Numbered from the stretch's first letter, positions 1 to 9,658 are shown. The stretch: DNA of 64,000 bases from Anaerobacillus alkaliphilus (GCF_004116265.1 NZ_QOUX01000026.1:1-64000); one strand, 5' to 3'. A program made the numbers and translations. The notes: generated by a model not told the origin, from the sequence alone.

Positions 1-2629
1 CATTATCAACAAGTAATGTATTGTTGTGTTTTGCACGTAATTGTTGAACCAATGTGTACACTTTTGCTAAACCAAACTTTTGATCCACTGCGTCTGCCAT
101 GTAATCGTAAGGCATGATGTGCGCGTGGATATCTGTTGTACCCATGATCACTAGTTCGTGAGTAGTTGGTTCTGGTTTTGCTATTTTAGCAAAAGCTGTA
201 GGAGTTCTTAAGCCTGGTCTTGTAAAGTAAGCTTCCAAGCTACCAGTTACTTCAATTAGTTCTCCAATAAGCTTTGGATTGGTTTTTAACCCATATTCTC
301 CTCTAAAAGCAGTTGCAATTTGTACCGGTAATAACTTACTAACATCTCGCTCATTTGGATTATCGGCTAGAAGCAAGTTAAAGTCATCTTTAAATTCAGG
401 TTCAAAATTATAAGAATTTGTACTAACTACATGCCCAACCACATAACCTCTAACTGTTTTTCCTGTTCCTGTATTATTCGCTATTGCTTGAGCAACAGTT
501 AAATATGAGGAAACAGGTGGAGGTGGTACTGGACCGGTTTTTGTCTCAACAGTAATTCTTTGACCTTCTACATAGTCAATCGCACTAGTTTGTGCTTTTA
601 CGTAATCAACAACACTTTGCCATACCTTACCGTTTTCACTAACTACATCAGAACCTAAACCATAAAACGAAGTCCCATGCATGTAGTTGTTATAAGCTAC
701 TGTATAAACTGCATTCTTATCAAAGGCAGTTCCATCAGCTAGTGTCATTTCAATTCCGCTATATTTAGGAGTAGCTTCTCCACTTTCAACAAGTTTGTAT
801 TTCAATCCAGAAACTTGAAGATCGACGCGTTTGTGGTGATTAGATTGTGAAAGGATAACTTTTTCAATTTCTTCACCTTTTGCCTTTACTACGACAATCT
901 CATTACCAAATTGATCTAAACTTTCAATTTGTTTGTCTGTAATATTACCAGCAGGAATTTCTCCATTTACAGATGAAGCATTTAAAATACCAATTTGAGC
1001 ATTTCCTTTTACACGGATTGCATCAGTATAAAGATTTCCTAAACCAGTATCGGCTTTATCTTTATTTTGAGAGAATAAGCCATTTGTCGTTGAACCGATA
1101 ACTGTTCCTGGCATTGGAGCATTTGTATCTACAACTACTTTAATACGTCCTTCAGTTCTATAATCGATTGCTTTTCCTTCAGCTGTTAATTTTTCAGCAA
1201 ACTGAATCATAGAGTCTGTCATAAACCCTACTAGGCCTGCAGTAACCTCACCGACGAAATTATATCCTGAACCACCAGTTCCAATATAATCTCCAACAGC
1301 TACCTTGTAAGTTCCAGTTGGGTTAATTGGCTGACCCTCGATAAATAAATCTGCATCTAAATATCCACCAGCTGCATTCGTTTTGATTGTGTAATGCAAC
1401 CCAGATGTTTGTAGGTCAATACGATTACGGTTAGATCTTGTGTAAGAGTAGTGGATAACATCCTTTAACGCTGCTCCAGTCATTTCAATGACCATAATTT
1501 CATTAGCAAAAGGCTCTACTGTATAGATATCACGTTTCGTGATATCTCCAGCCTTAATATCAGCACGAAGCCCGCCGCCGTTAGTTAGTGCAACGTCAGC
1601 TCCAGTAAAATCACGCATAGCGTCTGTCCAGAAGTTACCAAGGGGAACATCTGCATTTCCAGATCGACTTAGACCTGTATTTGAAAAACCAATTTTCACG
1701 CCAAGTAACTCTTCACTTTCAGCGTTATATTGGTCGATTAATGATTGAATTTCCGTGTCAGTTTCAGTTAGAGCTGCAACTGGCTGTAAATGACCATTTA
1801 CACTTACTACATCTTTTGTGATTCTATCAATTTCTATTGTTAAGTTACCTACACTCGTAAGGTTACCACCTGTTTGAGCAATCGGAGTACCTGTATCCTT
1901 ATTTGGTGCACTTAGTGCTGTATGAGAATGGGCACCAATAATAACATCAAATAAACCTGGGAAGTCCTGTGCTAGTTTACGATCATCAGAATAACCAATA
2001 TGTGTTAATGCGATAAATACGTCAACTTCTTCTTTTAAATGTTTGTATTTGTTAACTGTAGCATTGTAAGGATGGAACTCAATTCCCACAACACCAGCTG
2101 GAGCAGTTGCTGGAGGAGTTTGTGTCAATGTTAAAATTCCAACAGTGAATTCGCCCATGCTCTTTTTAATAAAAGGCTCAGGTTGTTTAATAGGAATTGA
2201 AGAATTTACCACTTCCATGTTTGCACTTAACCATGGGAAATTTGATAATTCTTCATTAGCTGCAAAAGCTGTTTGTCCATAATCAAATTCATGATTACCA
2301 ATAGTCATAGCATCAACATTCATTTTATTTAAGATTTCAACAATAGGTTTACCATGCTGTAAATCTACTACTGGATTTCCACTAAAGATATCCCCTGCAT
2401 CTAGATAAAGAGAATATAGTGAATTGCTGCGTACTGAGTTTATGTAGGCTGCAGCTTTGCCTAACCCGTCAATCTTAGAGTGGATGTCATTTGTATGAAG
2501 TACTTTTAAAATATAATTATCGTTATCTGTTGCGGAAGCTTTTCCAACCGGAAAAACGAAGAACTGCGAGAATAAAAGGATAAAGACTAAGAACATTGAA
2601 ACATGTCTTTTGTGCCTCTGGAATAACAT
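1..2629 (-). CDS. Secreted multidomain 5'-nucleotidase / cyclic nucleotide phosphoesterase (C-terminus outside window)
   Basis: The reading frame is open from an ATG at 2629 to the window edge, about 876 residues, so the C-terminus is missing. A GGAGG lies 6 nt before the ATG. A signal peptide covers about residues 1-32. The first metallophosphatase domain shows HTNDIH near 42, DAGD, GNHEFD near 110 and GAHSHT near 231. Two 5'-nucleotidase C-terminal domains follow (about 300-460 and 500-650), then a region resembling DUF6359 (about 700-808). A second metallophosphatase domain begins at TTDIHAH near 828, the form seen in 2',3'-cyclic phosphodiesterases. By family knowledge such enzymes release nucleosides and phosphate outside the cell, as YfkN and YhcR do in B. 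subtilis. The nucleoside salvage operon at 4.6-9.5 kb could use the products. The second C-terminal domain lacks the NGG and Arg of the first and may not bind substrate. Confidence 0.9.
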   Translation of the reverse strand, partial: MLFQRHKRHVSMFLVFILLFSQFFVFPVGKASATDNDNYILKVLHTNDIHSKIDGLGKAAAYINSVRSNSLYSLYLDAGDIFSGNPVVDLQHGKPIVEILNKMNVDAMTIGNHEFDYGQTAFAANEELSNFPWLSANMEVVNSSIPIKQPEPFIKKSMGEFTVGILTLTQTPPATAPAGVVGIEFHPYNATVNKYKHLKEEVDVFIALTHIGYSDDRKLAQDFPGLFDVIIGAHSHTALSAPNKDTGTPIAQTGGNLTSVGNLTIEIDRITKDVVSVNGHLQPVAALTETDTEIQSLIDQYNAESEELLGVKIGFSNTGLSRSGNADVPLGNFWTDAMRDFTGADVALTNGGGLRADIKAGDITKRDIYTVEPFANEIMVIEMTGAALKDVIHYSYTRSNRNRIDLQTSGLHYTIKTNAAGGYLDADLFIEGQPINPTGTYKVAVGDYIGTGGSGYNFVGEVTAGLVGFMTDSMIQFAEKLTAEGKAIDYRTEGRIKVVVDTNAPMPGTVIGSTTNGLFSQNKDKADTGLGNLYTDAIRVKGNAQIGILNASSVNGEIPAGNITDKQIESLDQFGNEIVVVKAKGEEIEKVILSQSNHHKRVDLQVSGLKYKLVESGEATPKYSGIEMTLADGTAFDKNAVYTVAYNNYMHGTSFYGLGSDVVSENGKVWQSVVDYVKAQTSAIDYVEGQRITVETKTGPVPPPPVSSYLTVAQAIANNTGTGKTVRGYVVGHVVSTNSYNFEPEFKDDFNLLLADNPNERDVSKLLPVQIATAFRGEYGLKTNPKLIGELIEVTGSLEAYFTRPGLRTPTAFAKIAKPEPTTHELVIMGTTDIHAHIMPYDYMADAVDQKFGLAKVYTLVQQLRAKHNNTLLVDN

Positions 2630-2639
2630 ATACTTCCTC

Positions 2640-3097
2640 CTAAATAATTAAATTTTACGACTATAACTACTTTAAAGCTTTTGGAAACTACTTTCCTCTC
2701 ACTCTCCTCTAGAAGACTACTAATAAGAAAAGGGTAAACACATCCATATTTTTCTATATGTAGGAGGTCTAACCTTTAAAGTCTATCCGAGAAAATTATA
2801 TCACAGTGTCTTATTTTTAAACACCTAAGATTTTGAAATTTCGACATAATTTTAACTTTTCTTTACAATTTCTTAAAAAAAGACTTGCATTATTAAATAG
2901 CCCCATGAACCCTTATACTATAAGGGTTTTTATCATAATTTTCTGTGTCTTACTTCTGCGTAAGTTGGAAAGTTTGGTAGATTCCGATACTGTAATTTTC
3001 AACGGGCATATTACACCTTCATTTCACTGTAAATTCACAGTTTGTGATGAGTAGGTATAGGCAAGATAACTTGCGTCAAACATCTAAATGAACGTTA
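2640..3097. other. Noncoding leader region of the phosphoesterase
   Basis: No gene is supported here. The region holds the extended -10 element, a T-rich stretch at 2848-2880 with loose 11-bp spacing, and a short perfect hairpin (GCAAG/CTTGC) at about 3061-3074. The 73-codon plus-strand frame at 2833 has no ribosome binding site and no recognisable content. Confidence 0.4.
2795..2803 (-). promoter_or_regulatory. Extended -10 promoter for the phosphoesterase
   Basis: On the minus strand the sequence reads TGATATAAT, a perfect extended -10 element, about 165 bp upstream of the start codon. No good -35 is visible, which extended -10 promoters tolerate. Confidence 0.45.
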
Positions 3098-3130
3098 GAA
3101 AGCCAATCCATCGTTGATGAACTGGCTTTT
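3098..3130. repeat. Hairpin repeat, copy 1 (GATGAACTGGCTTTT family)
   Basis: AAAGCCA and TGGCTTTT can pair across a 17-nt loop and end in a T run, so it can act as a terminator on the plus strand. Fifteen bases (GATGAACTGGCTTTT) are identical to a second copy at 33296-33310, and the rest is similar. Both copies sit in upstream regions rather than behind an obvious gene. Confidence 0.5.
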
Positions 3131-3260
3131 CGCTTAATTCCAAGGCAACTAATTATGAATATCTTGATTAGATGTTAACGTTAATTGCTTTTTTATATCC
3201 CTAGACTAAATATTAGTAGTAACATAACTAACCCGGGCGTTGAATTTAAGAGAACATCCA

Positions 3261-3440
3261 TTAACCTTGACCCGCAATGAAATACTGGTTCAATTCATCA
3301 CCAAAGCCAACAATAGTTTTCAGTAGCCACGAACAAAAGTATCGGTTGGATGATTTGAGTTTCGTATAGTTCAAAAAGAAAAGCAAACATATCAATCGAA
3401 TAGACAAAACATGTCCCGCTTTCCTTGCGTAAAACTCCAT
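3261..3440 (-). CDS. 59-aa ORF, possible gene fragment
   Basis: An ATG at 3440 opens 59 codons with a hydrophobic stretch followed by a Lys/Ser-rich stretch. I recognise no family. AAGGA lies directly before the ATG with too little spacing for a normal ribosome binding site. It overlaps the plus-strand frame at 3425, so both cannot be intact genes. The arrangement looks like debris from an old insertion or deletion; a decayed transposase is one possibility but not demonstrable here. Confidence 0.2.
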   Translation of the reverse strand: MEFYARKAGHVLSIRLICLLFFLNYTKLKSSNRYFCSWLLKTIVGFGDELNQYFIAGQG

Positions 3441-3697
3441 TTCCTTACCTCCAAGTGATCAATTCAGAACATACAAGTGTCATTACTTATAAAGGTCAGC
3501 AGTACGATGCAATCATGCAAGTAGGTGGCATTGTTGATAATGGCAAAGCAAATGGTGAATATGTTATTTATCTTTTCGATTTAGATGACTATGAAAACGA
3601 GCTTTTTACTTTGGAAGGTGAATTCTCTAATATCACTTACGACCGTAACCTAAAAACAAATATCCAAGTTCTTATAGATACCAATCACAGCAACTAA
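3425..3697 (+). pseudogene. Hypothetical protein, probably missing its 5' end
   Basis: The frame encodes up to 90 residues, mostly acidic with alternating hydrophobic residues that suggest a small beta-rich soluble protein. I recognise no family. The only upstream start is a TTG without a ribosome binding site, and the first internal ATG is about 30 codons in. The first 10 codons overlap a minus-strand ORF. The balanced codon use and the strong terminator directly downstream suggest this is the 3' part of a real gene whose start was lost. Confidence 0.35.
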
Positions 3698-3707
3698 TGC
3701 TGGATTC

Positions 3708-3736
3708 AAAAAAGAGCATGAATTCATGCTCTTTTT
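3708..3736. terminator. Perfect bidirectional hairpin terminator
   Basis: AAAGAGCATG-AATT-CATGCTCTTT is a perfect inverted repeat with A and T runs on both sides. It can end transcripts from the plus-strand fragment and from the minus-strand membrane-GNAT gene. Confidence 0.85.
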
Positions 3737-3746
3737 CTAATATTTT

Positions 3747-3767
3747 TCGGGGTGTCACTGTGACAAC
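3747..3767. repeat. Dispersed repeat, type B, copy 1
   Basis: Minus-strand core GTTGTCACAGTGACACCCCG. The same core recurs at 11342-11363, with diverged forms at 9630, 40053 and 41814. It supplies the last codons and the stop codon of the gene ending at 3755. Confidence 0.75.
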
Positions 3768-4405
3768 AACAACCGTTTTTCAAAGTATTTGCTGCCGTTT
3801 TCTACTTTTTCCTCAAAGCCCATTTTTCTTAAATAATCTATATGCTCAACGGTTGATGAGTAGCTAATTAACCTTTTATATCCTTTGTCTAAAAAGAGAC
3901 CTTTGCTGTCTTCGTAGATAAAGCTGCCAATTTTAAAATCTCGATATTCTGGAATAACAAAGTCAAGTACTACCTCTAGAGTGTTTTCATCGTGTTTAGA
4001 ACCTAAAAACACACCTGCGGGCACCATGTTTCGTAAAACATAAAAGCTAACTTCGTATGTGTTTGCTTCTAACTTAGAAGGGTCTGCAAACTTTTTTAAT
4101 CCTTCTTTATAGTAATTTAAAAAATGTTTAAGGTACTCGGAATCCTTTTCAATTGAGAGTATTTTAAAGTATTCTTTCTTAGCACTCCCACGATATATTT
4201 TCACAAGATAATATATATTAATAATGGCGATACCTAAGTTCATAAACCCTACCGGTAAAGCACCTATTAAAAATCCATATAGCGAAAATAAACTTGATCC
4301 TATTAAATTAATCCATCTAAGCTTAATAATTGAACTCATTAATAAAGAAATAAGCACAATAAGGGAAGCTAAATACCCTAACCATTCTAACCAATTAGCA
4401 TCCAT
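3755..4405 (-). CDS. YgjV-like membrane domain fused to a GNAT-like domain
   Basis: The 216-residue protein has an N-terminal membrane part of three hydrophobic segments (about 8-70) resembling the Imp-YgjV inner-membrane family. A soluble C-terminal half (about 80-212) has the look of a GNAT acetyltransferase: a beta-strand-rich core, a VPAG segment, and the LRKMGFEE type ending common in GNAT proteins. The substrate is unknown. The ATG follows AAAGGGG at good spacing. The last residues, Leu-Ser-Gln, and the TGA stop come from a copy of the type B dispersed repeat, so the original C-terminus was probably replaced. The GNAT call rests on pattern only. Confidence 0.65.
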   Translation of the reverse strand: MDANWLEWLGYLASLIVLISLLMSSIIKLRWINLIGSSLFSLYGFLIGALPVGFMNLGIAIINIYYLVKIYRGSAKKEYFKILSIEKDSEYLKHFLNYYKEGLKKFADPSKLEANTYEVSFYVLRNMVPAGVFLGSKHDENTLEVVLDFVIPEYRDFKIGSFIYEDSKGLFLDKGYKRLISYSSTVEHIDYLRKMGFEEKVENGSKYFEKRLLLSQ

Positions 4406-4574
4406 TTTCTTAAATCCCCTTTCAAATGTTAAAAAGCAATTTTTACATAGTATAAACTAAGTATAATTTATAGTAGTTTGTGAAGACCGTTAGACGTTCA
4501 TACATCCTATATTAAATGATTATTCGTCTTGACTGACTATTTCGTCCTTGCAAGTAAGAAAGGTCTATCCAATG

Positions 4575-4599
4575 CAAAAAACATGCAACTCGCATGTTT
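4575..4599 (-). terminator. Terminator of the deoxynucleoside operon
   Basis: On the minus strand AAACATGC and GCATGTTT pair around a 5-nt loop and run into TTTTTT. It lies 22 bp after the cdd stop codon. Confidence 0.85.
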
Positions 4600-4620
4600 C
4601 CCACATAAGCTTTGACATTT

Positions 4621-5064
<444 letters not shown>

Positions 5065-5098
5065 TTACGTTGTGCTTTGCATTCATTTGCTAAAAATA

Positions 5099-5764
5099 TT
5101 AATAATCCGATGTCGATGTCTCGCCGTTGACAATTGAAACTCCAGAACTAGCACCAATCCTAGTAGCCCCTGCATCGATCATTGCTTTTGCGTCCGCCAA
5201 GCTTCTCACTCCACCAGATGCTTTTACTCCGATTTCAGGTCCGACAGTTTTTCTCATTAATTCAATATCAGCAACAGTTGCTCCCCCAGTTGAAAAACCA
5301 GTCGACGTTTTCACGAAATCCGCTCCTGCTTTTACAGCCAAACGACAAGCACGTTCTTTTTCTTCGTCAGTTAAAAGACACGTTTCGATGATTACCTTTG
5401 TTAGTGCTTTTCCCTTTGCAGCTTCTACAACCGAAAGGATATCGTGCTCGACTAATTCATCATCCCCAGCTTTTAAAGCAGCCACATTAATAACCATATC
5501 GACCTCTGTTGCCCCTTTACGAATTGCATCAGTTGTCTCAAACGCTTTTGTTTCAGGGGTATTGGCACCTAATGGAAAACCAATAACGGTACAAACATCT
5601 ACACCACTATCCTTAAGCAATTTTGCTGCCGTCTCCACCCATGTTGGATTTACACAAACAGATGCAAACTGAAATTGTTTGGCTTCTGAACATAACGTTT
5701 CAATTTGTTCCTTCGTTGTATCGGCTTTTAAAGCTGTATGATCAATCATCTTTGCAATATTCAT
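5099..5764 (-). CDS. deoC: Deoxyribose-phosphate aldolase
   Basis: DeoC cleaves 2-deoxyribose-5-phosphate to glyceraldehyde-3-phosphate and acetaldehyde, the last step in catabolism of deoxyribonucleosides. The 221-residue length is normal. The Schiff-base lysine is in FVKTSTGF, a second conserved lysine in GVKASGG, and the N-terminal IDHTALK motif is present. GAAGGGAG precedes the ATG. It lies 19 bp behind pdp in the same operon. In B. subtilis the equivalent gene (dra) heads the operon, while here it is fourth after the regulator. Confidence 0.96.
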   Translation of the reverse strand: MNIAKMIDHTALKADTTKEQIETLCSEAKQFQFASVCVNPTWVETAAKLLKDSGVDVCTVIGFPLGANTPETKAFETTDAIRKGATEVDMVINVAALKAGDDELVEHDILSVVEAAKGKALTKVIIETCLLTDEEKERACRLAVKAGADFVKTSTGFSTGGATVADIELMRKTVGPEIGVKASGGVRSLADAKAMIDAGATRIGASSGVSIVNGETSTSDY

Positions 5765-5783
5765 AGATAATATCTCCCTTCTT

Positions 5784-7088
5784 TTATGACAAAATTTCTT
5801 GATAAATCAATACTGGAGCTTTTACTTCTTCATCAACGATTGAATACGCTCCTAAAATTCGTTTCGCTACATCTTCAACATCTTCTGAATTACTGTGTAT
5901 GGTTACAAGCGACTCGCCTGCATGTACAAAGTCACCGACTTTTTTGTTTAACATTAGACCTACCGCTAAATCAATTACAGAGTCTTTTGTTGCACGTCCT
6001 GCTCCAAGAAGCATCGCTGCTACACCAATTTGATCGGCAATGATTTCTTTCACATAACCTGAATTTTTCGCTTTTACTTCGATCTTATAAGTTGCTGTTG
6101 GAAGTTTTGTTGGATCGTCTACAACCGATGCATCTCCACCTTGCGAAGCTAAAAACAACTTAAAGGTTTCTAACGCTTGACCATTTTCGATAACATCTAA
6201 TAACATTTTCCTAGCCTCATGAACTGTATCGGCCTTTTTCGCCAAAACCACCATATGACTACCTAACGTTAAACACAATTGCTGTAAATCTTGAGGTCCC
6301 TTGCCTTGTAATGTATCAATCGCTTCTTTAACCTCTAATGCATTACCAACAGCTAATCCGAGAGGTTGACTCATATCAGAAATTACTGCCATCGTCTTAC
6401 GACCAACGCCGTTACCAATACTGACCATTGCTTTAGCTAATTCAATCGATTCATCGAGGCTTTTCATAAACGCACCATTGCCTGTTTTCACATCTAGGAC
6501 AATTGCATCAGCCCCTGATGCAATTTTTTTACTCATAATCGAACTTGCAATAAGCGGAATTGAATTCACTGTAGCAGTCACATCACGTAAACCATATAAT
6601 TTTTTGTCTGCTGGTGTTAAATCCATACTCTGACCGATAACTGCAAGTTTGTTTTCATTGACAAGCTTAACAAACTCATCATTTGTGATTTCAACATGGA
6701 AGCCAGGAACCGCTTCAAGCTTGTCAATCGTACCACCTGTGTGACCTAATCCTCTACCAGACATTTTAGCCACAGGAACACCAACTGCTGCAACGAGTGG
6801 AGCAAGTACAAGTGTCGTTGTGTCACCAACCCCACCTGTACTATGTTTATCGACTTTCATACCATGGATCGCTGTTAAATCAATTTGATCTCCCGATTGA
6901 ACGATTGCTTCTGTTAAAAAGACACGTTCAGCTTCCGTCATTCCTTGAAAATAAATGGCCATTGCTAAAGCCGATACTTGGTATTCTGGAATTTCTTCTT
7001 TCGTATACCCCTCGATAAAAAAGTTAATTTCAGCTTTTGTTAATTCATGTCCGTCGCGTTTCTTTTCAATAATATCTACCATTCTCAT
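5784..7088 (-). CDS. pdp: Pyrimidine-nucleoside phosphorylase
   Basis: Pdp splits uridine, deoxyuridine and thymidine with phosphate to give the base and (deoxy)ribose-1-phosphate. The 434-residue product shows [12 protein letters not shown] (phosphate and pyrimidine binding), [16 protein letters not shown] and the family signature [14 protein letters not shown]. Two ATGs occur two codons apart; the first, at 7088, has the better spacing from GGGGGA. The gene sits between nupC and deoC, which fits a pathway of uptake, phosphorolysis and aldol cleavage. A mutase linking sugar-1-phosphate to DeoC is not in the window. Confidence 0.96.
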   Translation of the reverse strand: MRMVDIIEKKRDGHELTKAEINFFIEGYTKEEIPEYQVSALAMAIYFQGMTEAERVFLTEAIVQSGDQIDLTAIHGMKVDKHSTGGVGDTTTLVLAPLVAAVGVPVAKMSGRGLGHTGGTIDKLEAVPGFHVEITNDEFVKLVNENKLAVIGQSMDLTPADKKLYGLRDVTATVNSIPLIASSIMSKKIASGADAIVLDVKTGNGAFMKSLDESIELAKAMVSIGNGVGRKTMAVISDMSQPLGLAVGNALEVKEAIDTLQGKGPQDLQQLCLTLGSHMVVLAKKADTVHEARKMLLDVIENGQALETFKLFLASQGGDASVVDDPTKLPTATYKIEVKAKNSGYVKEIIADQIGVAAMLLGAGRATKDSVIDLAVGLMLNKKVGDFVHAGESLVTIHSNSEDVEDVAKRILGAYSIVDEEVKAPVLIYQEILS

Positions 7089-7109
7089 GCGCGAAGTCCC
7101 CCATTTAGT

Positions 7110-8324
7110 TTAAAATAACATTCCTGCAATCGATGCACTTAGCAGAGATGCTAACATACCTGCTAATACTGCTTTCACACCTAGTCTAGCAATGTCATGT
7201 CGTCGATTTGGAGCAAGGTTACCAAGCCCTCCAAGTAAAATACCCATTGATGAAACGTTCGCAAAACCACAAAGAGCAAAACTAATGACCACTACTGCTT
7301 TCGGTGAAAGCTCGGCAATTTGTGGGGCAAATGATGCGTATGCTACAAATTCATTTAAGATTAATTTCTGTCCGATAAAACCACCAGCTTGAACTGCTTC
7401 AGCCCATGGTACCCCGATCGCAAAAGCGATAGGCGCAAATAATACTCCAAGGATCATCTCCATTGTTAACCCTTCAAATCCGAACAAACTGCCAGCTGCT
7501 CCTAATAAACCATTTATCAATGCAATTAAGGCAATAAATGCAAGTAACATCGCACCAATGTTTAAAGCTAATTGAAGACCAGTGCTCGCTCCTCGTGCCG
7601 CTGCATCGATAACATTTGTTGATTCAGTATCTTTTTCTAGTTGTAAGTCGTCTGACGTCTGTGAACGTTCTGTTTCTGGTATCATGATCTTTGCGATGAT
7701 TAACCCTGCTGGCGCTGCCATGAAACTCGCAGCTAATAAATACTCTAAAGGAACACCCAATAAAGAATATCCAATTAACACTGAACCTGCAACCGATGCC
7801 AATCCACCAGTCATAACTGCAAAAAGCTCTGAATTTGTCATTTTTGCTAAATAAGGTCTTACTACTAATGGTGCCTCTGTTTGTCCAACAAAAATGTTTG
7901 CCGCAGCTGAAAGTGACTCCGCTTTACTTGTTCCTAATAGCTTCGAAAGTCCTCCACCTAAAAACTTAATAACAATCTGCATAACACCTAAATAATAAAG
8001 AACTGAAATTAGCGCCGAGAAAAAGATAACGACCGGTAATACTTGAAAGGCAAAGATAAATCCTACATTATCTGCTACAAATACTCCACCAAATAAAAAG
8101 TTAATTCCTTCATTTGCGTAGTTAACGATTTCATTAACTCCTAATGCAAGTTGCTTTAGTTTTTCTTTTCCAAATTCCCACTTTAAAACGATGAACCCAA
8201 ATAAAATCTGAATAGCTAATCCACCGAAAATTGTTCTCGGTTTAATTGCTTTACGATTACTTGAAAATAAGAATGCAATTAAGAATACTGTTGTAATACC
8301 AAAAATACCCCATAAAAAGTTCAT
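7110..8324 (-). CDS. nupC: Concentrative nucleoside transporter, NupC type
   Basis: This is a multi-spanning inner-membrane protein of 404 residues that brings nucleosides into the cell with H+ or Na+. Family motifs include VGQTEAPLV in the middle and NEFVAYASF and [11 protein letters not shown] toward the C-terminus. The ATG at 8324 was chosen because GAGGTG lies 6 nt upstream; the GTG three codons earlier overlaps that site. It is the first structural gene of the operon, and its 260-bp upstream region carries the operators described below. Confidence 0.95.
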   Translation of the reverse strand: MNFLWGIFGITTVFLIAFLFSSNRKAIKPRTIFGGLAIQILFGFIVLKWEFGKEKLKQLALGVNEIVNYANEGINFLFGGVFVADNVGFIFAFQVLPVVIFFSALISVLYYLGVMQIVIKFLGGGLSKLLGTSKAESLSAAANIFVGQTEAPLVVRPYLAKMTNSELFAVMTGGLASVAGSVLIGYSLLGVPLEYLLAASFMAAPAGLIIAKIMIPETERSQTSDDLQLEKDTESTNVIDAAARGASTGLQLALNIGAMLLAFIALIALINGLLGAAGSLFGFEGLTMEMILGVLFAPIAFAIGVPWAEAVQAGGFIGQKLILNEFVAYASFAPQIAELSPKAVVVISFALCGFANVSSMGILLGGLGNLAPNRRHDIARLGVKAVLAGMLASLLSASIAGMLF

Positions 8325-8390
8325 GTTTAACACCTCAGATGTTTAATAGATTAATAGAAAAATTTGTTTGATCATGATCAGTACATTGAT

Positions 8391-8420
8391 AATATAACAG
8401 AGCTCGGGAACATTTGTAAA
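8391..8420 (-). promoter_or_regulatory. Promoter of nupC-pdp-deoC-cdd
   Basis: Minus-strand TTTACA (8420-8415) and TATATT (8396-8391) are 18 bp apart. The -35 lies inside both a repeated operator and a cre-like site, so repressor binding would block RNA polymerase. Confidence 0.65.
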
Positions 8421-8442
8421 CGCTTTATTGAACATTTGTAAA
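8408..8442. promoter_or_regulatory. Tandem DeoR operator repeats
   Basis: GAACATTTGTAAA occurs twice as a direct repeat, at 8408-8420 and 8430-8442, exactly 22 bp (two helical turns) apart, over and just upstream of the -35. The position directly before the salvage operon and next to deoR makes DeoR the likely binder. In B. subtilis DeoR binds a palindrome plus a half site and is released by deoxyribose-5-phosphate. Confidence 0.6.
8415..8428 (+). promoter_or_regulatory. cre-like site (CcpA) over the nupC promoter
   Basis: TGTAAACGCTTTAT matches the cre consensus at all but one fixed position. It overlaps the -35, so carbon catabolite repression is expected. The B. subtilis dra-nupC-pdp operon is known to be subject to it. 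Confidence 0.5.
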
Positions 8443-8524
8443 AATATTTGATTAGAAGTTCATCCTTTCGACAAAAACCTACACCACACTTCATGAAAAC
8501 TATAAAAAGTACTCCTGTTTCTTT

Positions 8525-8539
8525 ACATTTGTAAAATGT
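8525..8539. promoter_or_regulatory. Third, palindromic operator-like site
   Basis: ACATTTGTAAAATGT is a near-perfect palindrome sharing ACATTTGTAAA with the two operators about 85-117 bp away. It lies just behind the deoR stop and upstream of the nupC promoter, so a loop with the promoter-proximal sites is possible. Confidence 0.4.
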
Positions 8540-8555
8540 TTTTTTTACAAATAAT

Positions 8556-8586
8556 AAAAAAACTCACCATCTAGGTAAGTTTTTTA
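8556..8586 (-). terminator. Terminator of deoR
   Basis: Minus-strand ACTTACC and GGTGAGT pair around a 5-nt loop and run into TTTTTTT. The stem begins at the stop codon of deoR. Confidence 0.8.
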
Positions 8587-9525
8587 TTGCTTATCAAGCA
8601 AAAACTTTGCAGTATATTGATCAGTTACAAGGACATTTGCATAGTTTCCTTTTAATGCCCCGTAAATCCCCTCAATTTTAGCAGCTCCACCAGCGACTAA
8701 GATCGAATGTTCTTTCTTTTTTAATTCATCAAGCTCGATGCCCAATGTACGAGCATTTAAGTGTTCGTTGCAAATATTCCCTTCTTTATCAAAAAAACGC
8801 GAGCAAATATCACCAACGGCACTAGATCTGATACTTTTTATATCTTCCTCTGTAAAATAGCCTAGTTTAAATAACAACGATTCAGACTTGATCGGTCCAA
8901 TTGTATAAACAGCTATATTTGCTTGTTTGCCAAGTTCTAAAATTCGTTTAATATGGCGGTCTGCCTCCATGGCTTGCTTAACAACGACATGATCTACAAT
9001 AGCTGGTAGCGGTAAATGTTGCGGCGCGGAGTCGAATGCCTTACCAAAAAGATACAAAATTTCATTCATATGAGTATTAGTTTCAGAATGACTAACTCCG
9101 CCTTTTAATTGAACAACTTTTACATCTTTTAATGCTTTTTTCTTTAACTCAACTGCTGTATGATACAGCGTCGTTCCCCAAGTAACGCCTACAATATCTC
9201 CATCCGTTACAATTTCATATAAGAAATTAGCGCAGGCTTCACCAATATACGTTTTAATGACATGATCTTCATATTGAGGGATCTGAGTAACAATTGCCTT
9301 TTTCAAATTGAACTTTTGTTCAAGTTTGTTAGCTATCTGTTCGACATCCTCAGTAGGATCAATAATTTTAATTTGAACAATCCCTTCTTCTTTTGCAGTT
9401 TGAAGAAGTCTTGATACGGTCGGCCTCGACACGCCTAATTCCTTAGCAATGTCACTTTGATTATAATCAAGTAAATAATAAAGTTTAGCTGCTTCAATTA
9501 CTTTTAATAACTTGTCGTTTTCCAT
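8584..9525 (-). CDS. deoR: Deoxyribonucleoside regulator, SorC family
   Basis: This is a transcriptional repressor of 313 residues with an N-terminal helix-turn-helix (YNQSDIAKELGVSRPTVSRL, about 22-41) and a C-terminal sugar-binding domain with GVTWGTT and LVAGGAAK segments. This family senses phosphorylated sugars; B. subtilis DeoR responds to deoxyribose-5-phosphate. The ATG at 9525 follows AGGTGG at 5 nt; the frame also runs three codons further to a GTG that overlaps the binding site. It sits directly upstream of nupC-pdp-deoC-cdd on the same strand but is separated from it by a terminator, so it is probably transcribed alone. Confidence 0.92.
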   Translation of the reverse strand: MENDKLLKVIEAAKLYYLLDYNQSDIAKELGVSRPTVSRLLQTAKEEGIVQIKIIDPTEDVEQIANKLEQKFNLKKAIVTQIPQYEDHVIKTYIGEACANFLYEIVTDGDIVGVTWGTTLYHTAVELKKKALKDVKVVQLKGGVSHSETNTHMNEILYLFGKAFDSAPQHLPLPAIVDHVVVKQAMEADRHIKRILELGKQANIAVYTIGPIKSESLLFKLGYFTEEDIKSIRSSAVGDICSRFFDKEGNICNEHLNARTLGIELDELKKKEHSILVAGGAAKIEGIYGALKGNYANVLVTDQYTAKFLLDKQ

Positions 9526-9556
9526 GATTACCACCTATTGGTTGAAATTATGTTCT

Positions 9557-9565
9557 ATTGTACCA
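9557..9565 (-). promoter_or_regulatory. Extended -10 promoter of deoR
   Basis: Minus-strand TGGTACAAT is an extended -10 about 32 bp upstream of the deoR start codon. No strong -35 is seen. Confidence 0.4.
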
Positions 9566-9629
9566 AAAATTTCGTTCAATTTCATAAAAGTAAGAGATAT
9601 TATTAAAATTTTAAAGTAAATTGTAAAAT

Positions 9630-9658
9630 TCGAGGTGTCACTGTGACGCTGTGACATC
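9630..9658. repeat. Dispersed repeat, type B, diverged copy
   Basis: TCGAGGTGTCACTGTGAC followed by a second GCTGTGAC. It shares the GGTGTCACTGTGAC core with the copies at 3747 and 11342. A 62-codon minus-strand frame (9603-9791) runs through it but has no ribosome binding site; if it was a gene, its tail was also rewritten by the repeat. Apart from this repeat and the deoR promoter, 9535-9920 shows nothing I can name. Confidence 0.5.

Noticed and set aside
2848-2880. Possible PhoP boxes with 11-bp spacing
   Set aside because: Only loose matches to TTAACA-type boxes and on the strand opposite to the gene; too weak to annotate.
2833-3054. 73-codon plus-strand ORF
   Set aside because: No ribosome binding site, low-complexity hydrophobic content, inside the leader of the phosphoesterase gene.
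5127-5672. 181-codon plus-strand ORF opposite deoC
   Set aside because: Antisense shadow of a well-supported gene with no family match or ribosome binding site.
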